64,000 bases of DNA from Cupriavidus sp. EM10 (GCF_018729255.1 NZ_CP076060.1:2728001-2792000), one strand, 5' to 3'. Positions 27,715 through 38,386 are shown, counted from the first letter of the stretch. The notes: a model not told the origin generated them from the sequence alone. Numbers and translations are program-made.

Positions 27715-28989
27715 TCAGCGCTGCTCGTAGACGACCTGGCCGTCGACCAGCGTCATGCGCACGCGCCCTTCCATCTCGTAGCCCAGCCACGGCGTGTTCT
27801 TGCCCTGGCTTTTCAGTGCCGAACGCTCCACTTTCCACATCTGTTTGGGGTCGAACACGCAGATGTCCGCGGCATTGCCGGTGGTGAGCGATCCGGCGTG
27901 CAGGCCGATCACGCGGGCCGGCTCGCTGGTGATGCGGGCCAGCGCCTTCACCAGTGGCACCTTGTGCTCGGCCGCCCAGCGCAGCGTCAGCGGCAGCAGC
28001 AGTTCCAGTCCGGTGGCGCCTGGCGTGGCTTCGGCAAACGGCAGCAGCTTCTCGTCGTCGTCCACGGGGGTGTGGTCGGAACACAACGCGTCGATGGTGC
28101 CGTCAGCCAGCGCCGCCACGATGGCATCGCGGTCGCGCGCGCTGCGCAGCGGCGGCGTGAAGCGCATCTGGCTGTTGAAGAAGCCGATATCCATGTCGGT
28201 CAGCGACACATGGTGGATGTTCACGTCGCAGGTGACGGCCAGGCCTTCCTTGCGGGCCTGTCGCACCAGTTCCAGCCCGGCCGCCGAAGACAGGCGGCAC
28301 AGGTGGACCCGCGCGCCCGTGGCGCGCATCAGTTCGAAGATCGTGTGCAGGCGCACCGTTTCGGCGATCACCGACACGCCCGACAGGCCCAGCCGCGACG
28401 CCACCGCGCCACTTGCCGCCACACCACCGCCCAGGAACGGGTCCTCGGGGCGCAGCCACAGCGTGAAGCCGAAGGTCTGCGCGTATTGCATCGATCGCTG
28501 CAGCACCTTGGTATCCTGGATCGGCACCTCGGCCTGGCTGAAGCCCACGCAGCCGGCCTCGGTCAGCTGGCCCATCTCGGTCAGCGTCGTGCCCTTCAGG
28601 CCCACCGTCAGCGCGCCCAGCGGATAGACGTGGGTCTGGTTCAGCTTGCGGGCGCGGAACTTCAGCATTTCGACCAGGCCCGGCTCGTCGAGCACGGGGT
28701 CGGTGTCGGGCGGGCAGACCAGGCTGGTCACGCCGCCAGCCGTGGCCGCGGCCACTTCCGATTCGAGCGTCGCCTTGTATTCGTAGCCCGGCTCGCGCAG
28801 GCGCGCGGACAGGTCCACCAGGCCCGGGCAGACGATCAGCCCCTTGGCGTCGATGGTCTTGTTGGCGTTGAAATCGGCCGGCGCCTGGCCCACGCCGACA
28901 ATCTTGCCGGCAGCGATATACAGGTCCTGCTCGGCGTCGACGTTCGCGGCCGGATCGATCAGGCGGCCACCCTGGATGCGGATCTTCAT
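27715..28989 (-). CDS. pyrC': Dihydroorotase-like protein lacking metal ligands (PyrC')
   Basis: This 424-residue amidohydrolase-fold protein is collinear with dihydroorotase, but the H-x-H-L-R-E-P-G metal motif reads SARLREPG here (S61 and R63 replace both His) and the DHAPH motif reads DHTPV. It is therefore very likely inactive as an enzyme. It matches the known pyrC' product of pseudomonads and relatives, which is a non-catalytic subunit holding aspartate transcarbamoylase in a dodecamer. pyrB lies directly upstream in the operon. ATG at 28989 has AAGAAG upstream. An active dihydroorotase should exist elsewhere in the genome. Confidence 0.9.
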   Translation of the reverse strand: MKIRIQGGRLIDPAANVDAEQDLYIAAGKIVGVGQAPADFNANKTIDAKGLIVCPGLVDLSARLREPGYEYKATLESEVAAATAGGVTSLVCPPDTDPVLDEPGLVEMLKFRARKLNQTHVYPLGALTVGLKGTTLTEMGQLTEAGCVGFSQAEVPIQDTKVLQRSMQYAQTFGFTLWLRPEDPFLGGGVAASGAVASRLGLSGVSVIAETVRLHTIFELMRATGARVHLCRLSSAAGLELVRQARKEGLAVTCDVNIHHVSLTDMDIGFFNSQMRFTPPLRSARDRDAIVAALADGTIDALCSDHTPVDDDEKLLPFAEATPGATGLELLLPLTLRWAAEHKVPLVKALARITSEPARVIGLHAGSLTTGNAADICVFDPKQMWKVERSALKSQGKNTPWLGYEMEGRVRMTLVDGQVVYEQR

Positions 28990-29030
28990 GTCTTCTTGCG
29001 ATGTGCGGTTCGTTATATCCAAGGTACTGC

Positions 29031-30002
29031 TCAGTCGTTATTGCCGGCCACGATGCCCATCACGGCCATCCGGACGGCGATCCCAAAGGTCACCTGGTTC
29101 AGGATCACCGATTGCGGGCCGTCGGCCACGGCGGAGTCAATCTCCACGCCGCGGTTCATCGGGCCCGGGTGCATCACGATGGCATCGGGCTTGGCCAGCG
29201 CCATCCGTTCCGGCGTCAGGCCGTAGGCCTTGAAGTATTCCTGCGCCGACGGCAGCAGCGCGCCGCTCATCCGCTCGTTCTGCAGGCGCAGCATGATCAC
29301 CACGTCCACGCCCTTCAGGCCTTCTTCCATGTTGTGGAAGACGCGCACGCCCATCTGCTCCAGCCCCGACGGCAGCAGCGTGCGCGGGCCGATGGCGCGC
29401 ACTTCGGGCACGCCCAGCGTGGTCAGCGCGTGGATGTCGGACCGGGCCACGCGCGAATGCAGGATGTCGCCGACGATGGCCACCGTCAGGTTGGTGAAGT
29501 CCTTCTTGAAATGCCGGATCGTGTACATGTCCAGCAGGCCCTGCGTCGGGTGCGCGTGGCGGCCGTCGCCGGCGTTGATCACGTGGACGTGCGGCGCCAC
29601 GTGCTCGGCGATCAGGTACGGCGCGCCCGAGCTGGCGTGGCGCACCACGAACATGTCGGCCGACATCGCCGACAGGTTGTTGATGGTGTCCAGCAGCGAC
29701 TCGCCCTTGCTGGTCGACGACGCATTGATGTTCAGGTTTAGCACGTCCGCCGACAGGCGCTTTGCGGCGATCTCGAACGTGGTGCGCGTCCGGGTGGAGT
29801 TCTCGAAGAACAGGTTGAACACGCTCTTGCCGCGCAGCAGCGGCACCTTCTTCACTTCGCGGTCGGAGTCGGACAGCGACACGAACTGGCTGGCGGTGTC
29901 GAGGATGTGCGTGATCATGTCACGCGACAGCCCCTCGATCGACAACAGGTGCTTGAGCTCGCCGTTCCGGGTGAGCTGCGGGTTGCGGAACATCTTGGTC
30001 AT
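29031..30002 (-). CDS. pyrB: Aspartate carbamoyltransferase catalytic subunit
   Basis: This 323-residue protein has the carbamoyl-phosphate site [12 protein letters not shown], the aspartate-side loops [13 protein letters not shown] and HSRVARSD, and the C-terminal [11 protein letters not shown]. It makes carbamoyl aspartate, the committed step of pyrimidine synthesis. It is followed after 41 bases by pyrC', with which it should form the holoenzyme. It is preceded by pyrR, with a 92-base gap in which I see no clear attenuator hairpin. Confidence 0.96.
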   Translation of the reverse strand: MTKMFRNPQLTRNGELKHLLSIEGLSRDMITHILDTASQFVSLSDSDREVKKVPLLRGKSVFNLFFENSTRTRTTFEIAAKRLSADVLNLNINASSTSKGESLLDTINNLSAMSADMFVVRHASSGAPYLIAEHVAPHVHVINAGDGRHAHPTQGLLDMYTIRHFKKDFTNLTVAIVGDILHSRVARSDIHALTTLGVPEVRAIGPRTLLPSGLEQMGVRVFHNMEEGLKGVDVVIMLRLQNERMSGALLPSAQEYFKAYGLTPERMALAKPDAIVMHPGPMNRGVEIDSAVADGPQSVILNQVTFGIAVRMAVMGIVAGNND

Positions 30003-30094
30003 AAGCAGGTGGGTCGGGCGCGGGTTCGGTCTGGCGGATTCAGTCTAAATACGGCTTCGGTGCTTGACGCTCTGGCGGCGGCTCGGGTTGACAC

Positions 30095-30619
30095 TCAGGT
30101 GCGCGCTTCGGTGGCAAAGGCAAAGCGCATCGCGGCGCCCTCGCCCTGGCGCGACAGCACCAGCGTCTTGTCCTGGGGCAATTCGACGATGGCCGCGGCA
30201 TAGTCGGCGGCAAACGGCAGTTCGCGGCCGCCACGGTCCGCCAGCACCGCCAGCGCCACGCGCGCCGGCCGGCCGTAGTCGAACAGTTCGTTGACGGCGG
30301 CGCGGATCGTGCGGCCGGTGGCCAGCACATCGTCGATCAGCAGCACGTTGCGCTCTTCCACGGCAAACGGCAGCGTGGTCGGCTGGGCCTGGCTGTGCAG
30401 GCCTTTCTTGGCGTAGTCGTCACGGTGGAATGCCACGTTGATCACGCCATGCTCGCCCAGCTTCAGGTCCGCGGCCAGCCGCTCGGCGATCCAGGCACCA
30501 CCGGAATGGATGCCCGCCACGGACCAGCGTGCGCGGTCCGCGGACGGCATCAGGGCCTGGGCCTGGTCGCGCAGCGCGTGGTACAGCGCCTCGGCGTCGG
30601 GGGTAGAGGTCTGGGTCAT
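30095..30619 (-). CDS. pyrR: PyrR: pyr operon regulator / uracil phosphoribosyltransferase
   Basis: This is a 174-residue type I phosphoribosyltransferase with the PRPP motif [16 protein letters not shown]. In Gram-positives PyrR also binds pyr mRNA to cause attenuation; in proteobacteria its RNA role is less certain, and here no obvious anti-terminator is visible before pyrB. ATG at 30619 overlaps the ruvX stop (ATGA). It fits the usual order algH-ruvX-pyrR-pyrB of the Burkholderiaceae. Confidence 0.93.
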   Translation of the reverse strand: MTQTSTPDAEALYHALRDQAQALMPSADRARWSVAGIHSGGAWIAERLAADLKLGEHGVINVAFHRDDYAKKGLHSQAQPTTLPFAVEERNVLLIDDVLATGRTIRAAVNELFDYGRPARVALAVLADRGGRELPFAADYAAAIVELPQDKTLVLSRQGEGAAMRFAFATEART

Positions 30620-31053
30620 AGCGGGATTTCGTCGAAATACTGTTGCAGGATGATCCGTGCGGCCTCGGCGTCCAGCGCACCACGCTTCGCCCCGGCCATC
30701 GAAGCGGCGCGCGACGAGTAGCGCTCGTCCACCCAGTCCACGGGCAGGCTGTAGCGTCCGTTCAGCTGGTTGGCGAAGCGGCGCGCAAGCCGCATGGAAG
30801 CCTGTTCCTCGTCATCGGGACCGGCGTCGGGGTTGACCGGCATGCCGACCACCAGCCGCACCGGCGACCACTCCTGGATCAGGGCGCCAATCGCGGCAAA
30901 GCGGGCCTCCACCGTCACGTTCGGGAGGATGGTCAGCGCGCTGGCTTGCCGGGTGATGAAATTCCCGAGCGCCACGCCGATTTTTTTCTCGCCATAGTCG
31001 AAAGCGAGCACCGTGCCGTCGCGGGGCGTCTCGCGCCCCGCCTGCTCAGGCAT
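30616..31053 (-). CDS. ruvX: Holliday junction resolvase-like protein RuvX/YqgF
   Basis: This is a 145-residue RNase H-fold protein: [16 protein letters not shown] carries the first catalytic Asp, VVGMPVNPD the substrate loop, and [13 protein letters not shown] the Glu. Family members process 16S rRNA 5' ends or Holliday junctions. I chose ATG at 31053, which overlaps algH by 8 bases; a longer frame runs further into that gene. The stop overlaps the pyrR start. Confidence 0.92.
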   Translation of the reverse strand: MPEQAGRETPRDGTVLAFDYGEKKIGVALGNFITRQASALTILPNVTVEARFAAIGALIQEWSPVRLVVGMPVNPDAGPDDEEQASMRLARRFANQLNGRYSLPVDWVDERYSSRAASMAGAKRGALDAEAARIILQQYFDEIPL

Positions 31054-31618
31054 GCCCGGCCTCGCCCGACAGCATCGCCACGTCGATGCCAAGCAGGCGC
31101 ACGGCCGCCGAGAAACGCTCTTCGGGCGGCACGCTGAAAATGATTTCGGGATCGGCCTGGACGGTCAGCCAGCCGTTGCGGCTCAGTTCGTCCTCGAGCT
31201 GCCCTGCGCCCCAGCCCGCGTAACCGAGCGTCAGCAGGAACCGGTGCGGGCCGCTGCCGTTGGCCACGGCTTCGAGCACGTCCTTGGAAGTCGTCATTTC
31301 CAGCCCGCCAGGCACCGCCAGCGACGACACATAGATGCCGACCGGGTCATGCAGCACAAAGCCGCGCTCGGTCTGCACCGGGCCGCCGAAGTAGACCGGC
31401 TGGTGGGCAACAGGCTGGATTTCGAGCTTGAGATCGATCTTGTCGAACAGCGTGGCCATGTCGATGTCGATCGGCCGGTTGATCACCAGCCCGAGCGCGC
31501 CGCGCTCGTTATGCTCGCAAAGGTAGACAACGGAACCCGAAAACGTCGGATCGGCCATGCCGGGCATGGCAATCAGGAACTGATTGGTGAGATTGATAGA
31601 AGCTTCGGGCGTCGCCAT
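31046..31618 (-). CDS. AlgH/YqgE family protein (UPF0301)
   Basis: This is a 190-residue single-domain protein beginning [20 protein letters not shown], then [20 protein letters not shown], which is the family signature. The family's biochemical role is unknown; in Pseudomonas it was named from alginate regulation. It is the first gene of the operon leading to ruvX and the pyr genes. ATG at 31618 is the likely start, with ATG at 31627 three codons upstream as the alternative. Confidence 0.9.
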   Translation of the reverse strand: MATPEASINLTNQFLIAMPGMADPTFSGSVVYLCEHNERGALGLVINRPIDIDMATLFDKIDLKLEIQPVAHQPVYFGGPVQTERGFVLHDPVGIYVSSLAVPGGLEMTTSKDVLEAVANGSGPHRFLLTLGYAGWGAGQLEDELSRNGWLTVQADPEIIFSVPPEERFSAAVRLLGIDVAMLSGEAGHA

Positions 31619-31703
31619 GGCTTGCATTCTACCAAATCGCACCCCGGCTGCTGCGGAAAACTTCTGGCGGCAAGCGCACTTTCCGGCGGGCCGCCCGGCC
31701 GGC

Positions 31704-32420
31704 TCAGTCCCCTGCCGACTTCAGCGCCACCATATCCTCAGGCGTCAGCCAGCGCCATTCGCCCAGCGCCAGCGCAGGGTCCAGCCGCAACCCGCCGATG
31801 GCGCTGCGATGCAGGGCCGTCACATGATTGCCGGTGGCGGCCACCATGCGTTTCACCTGGTGATACTTGCCCTGCAGCAGCGATAGCCGCAGGCTTCGCT
31901 CGCCGGTTGCCTCGCACGCATGGGCGGCCAGCGGGGCCGGTTCGTCGTCCAGCTGCACGCCGGTGCACAGCGCTTCCACCTGCTCCGGGGTCACGAAATC
32001 GAACGTGGTCACCTCGTACACCTTGGGTACCTGCTTCTTCGGCGACGTCTGGGCATGGATGAACTGGCCGTCGTCGGTCAGCAGCAGCAGGCCCGTGGTG
32101 TCATGGTCCAGCCGACCCACCGCCTGCACCTCGCGCTGGCGCAGTGGCACCGGCAGCAGGTTGTACACGCTGGGATGATGGCGCGGGCGTTGCGAGCACT
32201 CGTAGCCGGCCGGCTTGTTCAGCATCAGGTACGCCTTGGTGCAGGCCAGCCATTCCTCGCCGTCGACGGTCAGGCGCAGGCCGTCAACCTCGAAGCGTGC
32301 ACCCGGGTCTTCGCACAGCGCGCCGTTGACCTCGACCAGCCCGGCCTCTACCAGGTCGCCACAGTAGCGGCGGGTGCCGAAGCCTTGGGATTGCAGGATG
32401 CGGTCGAGTGTAATGGCCAT
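31704..32420 (-). CDS. rsuA: 16S rRNA pseudouridine synthase, RsuA family
   Basis: This is a 238-residue protein with an N-terminal S4 RNA-binding domain (about residues 1-60), then LNKPAGY and GRLDHDTTGLLLLTDDG, in which the Asp of R-L-D is the catalytic residue, and LLQGKYHQVKRM near the C-terminus. It isomerises one uridine in small-subunit rRNA (U516 in E. coli). It is divergent from the photolyase gene, with 64 bases between starts. Confidence 0.9.
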   Translation of the reverse strand: MAITLDRILQSQGFGTRRYCGDLVEAGLVEVNGALCEDPGARFEVDGLRLTVDGEEWLACTKAYLMLNKPAGYECSQRPRHHPSVYNLLPVPLRQREVQAVGRLDHDTTGLLLLTDDGQFIHAQTSPKKQVPKVYEVTTFDFVTPEQVEALCTGVQLDDEPAPLAAHACEATGERSLRLSLLQGKYHQVKRMVAATGNHVTALHRSAIGGLRLDPALALGEWRWLTPEDMVALKSAGD

Positions 32421-32484
32421 GAGTGATCTGGAAACTGCTTGTAAACGGTAGGGAAGTATCTGGAGGCTATGTTAGGTTACGGCG

Positions 32485-34037
32485 ATGTCGAGATCACCTT
32501 CCCCTGCGCCCGCACCGGGTGAACGCCTGCCTTACCGGATGGACCGGGAATTCGGACGCGGCCTGGTCTGGTTCCGGCGCGACCTGCGCATGGACGACCA
32601 CGCGGCGCTGCATTATGCCCTCAAGCACTGCCGGCAGGTATGGTGTGTGTTCGTCTTCGACCGGGAAATCCTCGATCCGCTGCTCGAACGGGGCCTGAAG
32701 GCCGACCGGCGCATCGAATTCATCCTGGAATCGCTGGACCCCTGCGGCAAGCGCCGACCGATGCCGGCGGCGGCCTGATCGTAATCGACGACCAGGCACG
32801 CAAGGCAATCCCACGGCTTGCCGCCGAACTCGACGCCGAGGCGGTGTTTGCGAACCACGACTACGAGCCCATCGCCAACGACCGCGACGCCACGGTGCGC
32901 AAGGCGCTGGCGGCAGATGGGCGCGAACTGTTCACGTTCAAGGACCAGGTGATCTTCGAGGCAAGCGAGATCCTGACCGGCCAGGGCCAGCCCTTCAGCG
33001 TGTTCACGCCCTACAAGAACGCGTGGCTGAAGGCGCTGCGCCCCTTTGACCTGCGGCCATACCCGGTCGACCGATACCGCCAGGCGCTGGCCCCTGTGCC
33101 GGCGGCGCACCGGAAGGCCTTGCCGACGCTGGAATCTCTGGGCTTTGCACCCAGCAACCTCAAGGAAGTTGCCATGCCGGCGGGCATGGGCGGCGCCGAA
33201 TCGCTGTTTCACGAGTTCAGGGAACGCATAGGCGAGTACGGTCATCGCCGCGACTTCCCGGCGCTGCGCGGGCCCAGCTACCTGTCGGTGCATCTGCGTT
33301 TCGGCACGATCTCGATCCGCAAGCTGGCCCGCGCCGCCCACGACATCGTGCAACAGGGCGGCCCGGCCGCTGCTGGCGCCGCCGTCTGGCTGTCCGAGCT
33401 GATATGGCGGGATTTCTATTTCATGATCCTGCACCACCACCCGCGCCTGGCCGAGGGCAAGTCATACCATCCGGAATACGATGCGATCCGCTGGGTCGAC
33501 ATCCAGACCGGCGACGAGTATTTCGACGCCTGGTGCCAGGCCCGCACCGGCTACCCCCTGGTGGACGCCGCCATGCTGCAGATCCGCCAGAGCGGCTACA
33601 TGCACAACCGGCTACGGATGGTCACGGCCAGCTTCCTGATCAAGGACCTGGGCGTGGACTGGCGCCGGGGCGAGCAGTATTTTGCCGACCAGCTCAACGA
33701 TTTCGATTTCTCGGCAAACAACGGCGGCTGGCAGTGGGCCGCCTCGACCGGCTGCGACGCGCAGCCCTACTTCCGCATCTTCAACCCTGTCACCCAGTCG
33801 GAGAAATTCGACCCGCAGGGGCGCTTCATCCGCAAATACCTGCCGGTGCTGGCAAAGCTGCCGGACAAGTACATCCATGCACCCTGGACGGCGCCGGACG
33901 ACGTGCTGGCCGCCGCGGGCGTGAAGCTGGGAGACAACTACCCGCGACCGATCGTCCAGCACAACATCGCACGGATGGAGGCGCTGGAGCGGTATGGGGC
34001 AGTGAAGGGATCAAAAGCGAAGGCCGAGGGGGACTGA
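32485..34037 (+). CDS. phrB: Deoxyribodipyrimidine photolyase, -1 frameshift near 32.74 kb
   Basis: After repair this is a class I photolyase of about 517 residues. The N-terminal alpha/beta antenna domain begins LVWFRRDLRMDDHAAL. The C-terminal FAD domain has ELIWRDFYFMIL, RMVTASFLIKDL and NNGGWQWAASTGCDAQPYFR, which bind FAD and the CPD lesion. One extra C in CCCC at 32739-32742 joins the first 85 codons to the rest, turning LDPCGK into LDPLRQ; without it the FAD domain is untranslated. ATG at 32485 gives a short untypical leader, so the real start may be ATG 32539. It repairs cyclobutane dimers using blue light. Confidence 0.88.
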
Positions 34038-34098
34038 GCGCGGCTGAGCCGGACTCGGCGGTGAGGGCCGCCCCGTCCGGCTTTCGCCATCCCGGCGT

Positions 34099-35288
34099 TC
34101 AGGCCGCCAGCATCGCACTTTCCCGATAGTGCCTCTGGGCTTCCTCGGGACGGTCGGTTTCCTCGAACAGGCGGGCCAGCGCCAGGTGCGCGCGCACGCA
34201 GATGCGCTGCTGCGCGTCGCGGTCGGCGTACCGGAGTGCGCGCTCGAAGCTCGACTGCGCCTTGCCCCATAGCTGCTCGCCCAGGCACAGCACGCCCAGC
34301 GTGTAGTACAGGTCGGCATCGTTCGGATGGTCGACCAGCCATTTTTCGGCCTGCTGGATCTGCGGCAGCGCCTTGCCGGGCTCCGCACAATCGGCGTAGC
34401 GCTGCACCAGCCGGCTGTCCCAGTTGACCTTGAGGGCTTCCTCGACGATCCGACGCGCCTCGTTCTGGCGGTTCAGCGCAGAGAAATAGCGCGCGGCCTG
34501 CTCGGCGATGCGCACCGCATGCCGCTCGTCGGGCGACAGCGACCGCCAGAAGTGGTACAGCGATTCCGCGTCATGGCGGCGCTCTTCGAGCATGGCTTCC
34601 ACAGCCATCTGCTTGAGCCGCAGCGCCAGCACCGGGTGCAGCGCATTGCGCTTTTCCAGCGACCGCGCCAGGCGCAGCACTTCGGTCCAGTTCTTCAGGT
34701 GCTGGTGCGCCCGCAACGCGATGCGCTGCACGTGGATCTGGCGCCCGCCTTTTCCTGCAGCTGGGCGATGGTTTCCAGCGCGCCCTCGGGGTCGCGGGCA
34801 TCCACCAGCAGTTCGGCCATGGATACCAGGCGCGCCTGCTCGCGTTCGGGGTCGGTCACCTGCGACATCCAGGCGTCGCGGCGATCCGATTCCTGCATCC
34901 GGTGCGCCGCGCGGGCACCCACCAGCGCGGCCGTCTGGGCCTGCTCGGGCCACGACTGGGCTTCCTTGGCGGCGCGCTCGGCGCGGGCGAAGCGGCCGGC
35001 AAACAGGTTCTCGATCGACTCGCGCAGCGCGGCCTGGGCCTTGCTCATGCGGCTGCGCTCGCGGTACGCGGCGGCCCGGCGCGGCATCTCGGACAGATGG
35101 CGCATCGTGGACATGACGGTCCAGACCACGAAGAACACCAGCAGCAGCAGTGCCAGCGCCAGGTTCAGCGACATCTCCACGCGGTACGGCGGATAGAACA
35201 GCACCACGTTGCTGTGATTGAACTGCGTGAACAGCGCCAGTCCCACCGCGCCGCCAAACAGTACGGCTACCCAGAAAAGCAGTCGCAT
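34099..35288 (-). CDS. hemY: HemY family TPR membrane protein, -1 frameshift near 34.74 kb
   Basis: This protein of about 396 residues has two N-terminal membrane spans (about residues 1-65, the HemY_N domain) and tetratricopeptide repeats after residue 100, e.g. LYYTLGVLCLGEQLWGKAQ. It is the usual third gene of hemC-hemD(X)-hemY; its exact job in heme or envelope metabolism is unsettled. The frame breaks around 34738-34742 and is restored by one G on the plus strand, giving ARQ/AQIHVQRIALRAHQHLKNW across the join. Both parts belong to the same domain family, so I treat it as one gene. ATG at 35288 lies five bases after the hemDX stop. Confidence 0.85.
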
Positions 35289-35292
35289 GCGG

Positions 35293-37380
35293 CTACTCCT
35301 TCTTCAGGGCGCGCAGCGCGCCAAGGCTCTCGGCCATGGTCGGCAGCGACACGCTCACCGCGCTGGCCTGCGACTGCTTGAGCAGCGTCAGCACGCCCTG
35401 CACGCGGCGCGAGCGGGTATCGAAATAACGGCCGATCATCGCCTGGGCGGCCGCCAGGTCGTTGCGGAACACCGGCTCGTTGCGCGACAGCAGCGCCAGC
35501 CGCGCGTTGAGCAGGCGCAGCTTGACGTTCTCGCGCAGGAACCAGCCCTGGTCGCCCGACAGCAGCAGCGCGTTGGTATCTTCCACCTTGCGCACGCGGA
35601 TGACCTGGCCCAGTTCAGACAGCACGTAGTCCCAGGTACGGGTCACGAAGTTGCCCGAGGCGGCCGGGGCCGAAGCGCCCTTGGCATCCGCCTTCGCCGC
35701 CTTCTCGTTCTCGCCCGGCACGCGGTCGAGCATGCGTTCGCCGGACAGCAGCGGCAGGGAGTCGATCTGGTTGATCGATTCGTCTAGCTTGATCGCCGCG
35801 CCGGTCAGGTCGGTATCGGGCACCGCCTTCATCCGCGCGATGTCGCGGGCGATGGCGCGGCGCAGCTGGTTGTACTGTGGCTTGTCGGCCCGGGCCAGTC
35901 GGGCGTCGGCGCTCTGCAGCGCCGACAGCGCCACCTGCACGTTGCCCGTCAGCTGCAGTTGCTGGCCGGCGTTGGTCAGCAGTTGCTGGATCTCGGCAAT
36001 TTCCCAGTCGTCGCGGTTGCGCATCAGGTCCTGGTAGACCTGCTCCAGCGCGGCCTGCTTGTCGCGGGCTTCCACGACCTGGCCGTCCAGTGCGCCGACC
36101 TTGGCCTGCAGCTCCTTGACGGTGTCCTGCGCATTCTTCGACAGCACGCGTGTTTCCTGCACCAACGCGTCGTTGCTCTGCTGGCGTCGTGCCAGCTCCT
36201 GCGTCAGGTGTTCCACGCGCAGCTGCAGCCAGAAGAAGCCGCCGGCAATGGCCAGGACCAGGACGACGGCAACCACCCACCAGGCCGCCATGCCACGGCG
36301 GGCCACGGCGGGCGCGTGCATTGTGAAAGACGTGCCGGCACCGGACGGTGCGGCCTGGCTAGAGGGGGACGTAGTCTCTGGCGTCACGCGTTCGACCTTC
36401 GTTGTCGTGGGTCCGTCGGACCCTGTTGATTCTGAGGCTGCCGGTGCGGGCGCGGGGACCGGCACCGGCGGTTCGACCGGGGCGGGCGCTGGCGCCGGCG
36501 CCACCGGCTCGGGCGCCGCCGGGCCGGCGTGGGCATTGCCCCATTGCGTACACGCGGCCAGCAGTCCGGCATCGCCGGGCGCGGCGGGCAGCACGTGGGC
36601 AAAACCCAGCGCCTGGGCCTGCGCCGCAATTCTCGCATGTGGCGCAATGCACTGCACCTGCTTCAAGCGTTCGTGTTCCCGGGGCGACAGGTGCAGGCGC
36701 GCCAGGGCGTCGAGGTTGCGCACGGCTTCGGAACTGGTCAGCAGCCAGGCATAAGGCGGCGCGTCGGGCTTGAGGCTGTCGCGCACGGCCTGCCACTGCA
36801 TGCCCGTCGGTTCTGGCAGCGTGCGGCTGTAGGCTTCCACGGCATCCACGGTCGCCCCGGCTTCGCGCAGGCGGTCGCCCAGCCAGTCGCGGCCGCCGTT
36901 GCCACGGATGATCAGCACGCTGCGGCCCGCGAACGCGCCGGGCGTGGTATCGAGTTCGGTCCAGAGCGCCTCGGAGTCGAAGCGGGGCGTGTCGAGGGAG
37001 CCATCGGCGTCGCCCTGCGCACCGGCCGGGGCGATCACGCGATGGGTCGGCGGGGCGATCCCGCGCTCGGCCAGCGCCGCCACACTTGACGGGCCAACCA
37101 CGGCGACGGGTACTTCGGCCGGCCAATGCGCCGCCCCCGCGGTGGTCTGCACGTGGGCCAGCGCGTCCAGCGCGAACGACACCGCGTTCGGGCTGACGAA
37201 GACCACCAGCGCATAGTCGGCCAGGCGAGCCAGCGCCGCGCGCAGCGGCGCATCGTCGGCGGCCGGGCCGATGGCCAGCAGCGGGAAGCCGAGCACATCG
37301 AGACCGGCGCCATGCAAGGCTTCGGTCAGTTGCCGGGACTGCCCGGCGGGTCGCGTGACTACGACGGTCGGGCGAGGCAT
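35293..37380 (-). CDS. hemDX: HemD-HemX fusion: uroporphyrinogen-III synthase plus HemX membrane domain
   Basis: This 695-residue fusion has uroporphyrinogen-III synthase in residues ~1-270 (TVVVTRPAGQSRQLTEAL, VVFVSPNAV, LLTSSEAVRNLDAL). A ~60-residue Pro/Ala/Glu-rich linker follows, then one membrane span (about residue 330) and the HemX coiled-coil domain. The synthase closes the tetrapyrrole ring in the cytoplasm; HemX is a membrane protein of uncertain role. The start is ATG at 37380, ten bases after hemC; the longer frame upstream lies inside hemC. The same fusion is known in Burkholderiales. Confidence 0.93.
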   Translation of the reverse strand: MPRPTVVVTRPAGQSRQLTEALHGAGLDVLGFPLLAIGPAADDAPLRAALARLADYALVVFVSPNAVSFALDALAHVQTTAGAAHWPAEVPVAVVGPSSVAALAERGIAPPTHRVIAPAGAQGDADGSLDTPRFDSEALWTELDTTPGAFAGRSVLIIRGNGGRDWLGDRLREAGATVDAVEAYSRTLPEPTGMQWQAVRDSLKPDAPPYAWLLTSSEAVRNLDALARLHLSPREHERLKQVQCIAPHARIAAQAQALGFAHVLPAAPGDAGLLAACTQWGNAHAGPAAPEPVAPAPAPAPVEPPVPVPAPAPAASESTGSDGPTTTKVERVTPETTSPSSQAAPSGAGTSFTMHAPAVARRGMAAWWVVAVVLVLAIAGGFFWLQLRVEHLTQELARRQQSNDALVQETRVLSKNAQDTVKELQAKVGALDGQVVEARDKQAALEQVYQDLMRNRDDWEIAEIQQLLTNAGQQLQLTGNVQVALSALQSADARLARADKPQYNQLRRAIARDIARMKAVPDTDLTGAAIKLDESINQIDSLPLLSGERMLDRVPGENEKAAKADAKGASAPAASGNFVTRTWDYVLSELGQVIRVRKVEDTNALLLSGDQGWFLRENVKLRLLNARLALLSRNEPVFRNDLAAAQAMIGRYFDTRSRRVQGVLTLLKQSQASAVSVSLPTMAESLGALRALKKE

Positions 37381-37390
37381 CGGGCGTTCC

Positions 37391-38386
37391 TCAGGCGGGA
37401 CCGGCGGTCGACAGTGCAGCCAGGACGGCGTCGGCACCCTGGCCCAGCAGGTCGCCCGCCACGGCAGCGCCAAGTTGCTCGGCGCTCTGCACCGATTCCA
37501 CCTGTGCCGTGGCATGGGCGCGTACGTTGCGGGTGCCGTCGGGCAGCGCGACGAAGGCGTCGAGTTGCAGCGTGGCGCCATGCCAGCGCGCGTGGGCGGC
37601 CAGCGGCACCTGGCACGACCCGCCCAGGCGGCGCGACACGGCGCGCTCGGCCGATACCGCCAGCAGCGTGGGCACATGATTGAGCGGCGCCAGCCATTCC
37701 ACCAGTTCAGGGCGGTCCGCGCGGATCTCGATGCCCAGCGCGCCCTGCCCTGCGGCGGGCAGAGAACTGTCGGGCTCGATCAGCGCGCGGATGCGGTCAC
37801 CCAGGCCCAGGCGCTTCAGGCCGGCTGCCGCCAGGATGATCGCGCCATATTCGCCACGGTCCAGCTTGCCCAGCCGCGTATCAAGGTTGCCACGCAGCGG
37901 CTTGATGACCAGATGCGGATAGCGGCTGCGCAGCGCGGCCTCGCGGCGCAGGCTCGACGTGCCCACCACGGTGCCGGCCGGCATGTCGTCGAGCGAGGCG
38001 AATTGCGCGGAAACCAATGCATCGCGCGGGTCCTCGCGCTCCATGACGGCCGTCAGCGCAAACCCCTCGGGCAGCTCCATCGGCACATCCTTGAGCGAGT
38101 GCACGGCCAGGTCGGCACGACCCTCGGCCATCGCCACTTCGAGCTCCTTCACGAACAGGCCCTTGCCACCTACCTTGGACAGGGTCTTGTCGAGAATCTG
38201 ATCACCCCTTGTCGTCATGCCGAGAATGGACACATCGCACTGGGGATAGTATTGTTGCAACGCAGCACGCACATGTTCAGCCTGCCACATCGCCAGCCGG
38301 CTTTCGCGCGAGGCGATGACGAGCTTGTGTGGCATGCTGCGTGACGCTGCAGCGGACGAAAACGACGGTTGGGCGGGTGCTTGCAT
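37391..38386 (-). CDS. hemC: Hydroxymethylbilane synthase (porphobilinogen deaminase)
   Basis: This is a 331-residue protein. [19 protein letters not shown] starts the fold, followed by [33 protein letters not shown] and, late, [15 protein letters not shown], where the Cys carries the dipyrromethane cofactor. It links four porphobilinogens into the linear tetrapyrrole for HemD. ATG at 38386 gives a short N-terminal tail as in related species; ATG at 38335 is the alternative. It is divergent from ppc. Confidence 0.95.
   Translation of the reverse strand: MQAPAQPSFSSAAASRSMPHKLVIASRESRLAMWQAEHVRAALQQYYPQCDVSILGMTTRGDQILDKTLSKVGGKGLFVKELEVAMAEGRADLAVHSLKDVPMELPEGFALTAVMEREDPRDALVSAQFASLDDMPAGTVVGTSSLRREAALRSRYPHLVIKPLRGNLDTRLGKLDRGEYGAIILAAAGLKRLGLGDRIRALIEPDSSLPAAGQGALGIEIRADRPELVEWLAPLNHVPTLLAVSAERAVSRRLGGSCQVPLAAHARWHGATLQLDAFVALPDGTRNVRAHATAQVESVQSAEQLGAAVAGDLLGQGADAVLAALSTAGPA

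Noticed and set aside
30003..30094. PyrR-type attenuator before pyrB
   Set aside because: No terminator/anti-terminator pair or PyrR-binding loop was visible in the 92-base gap.
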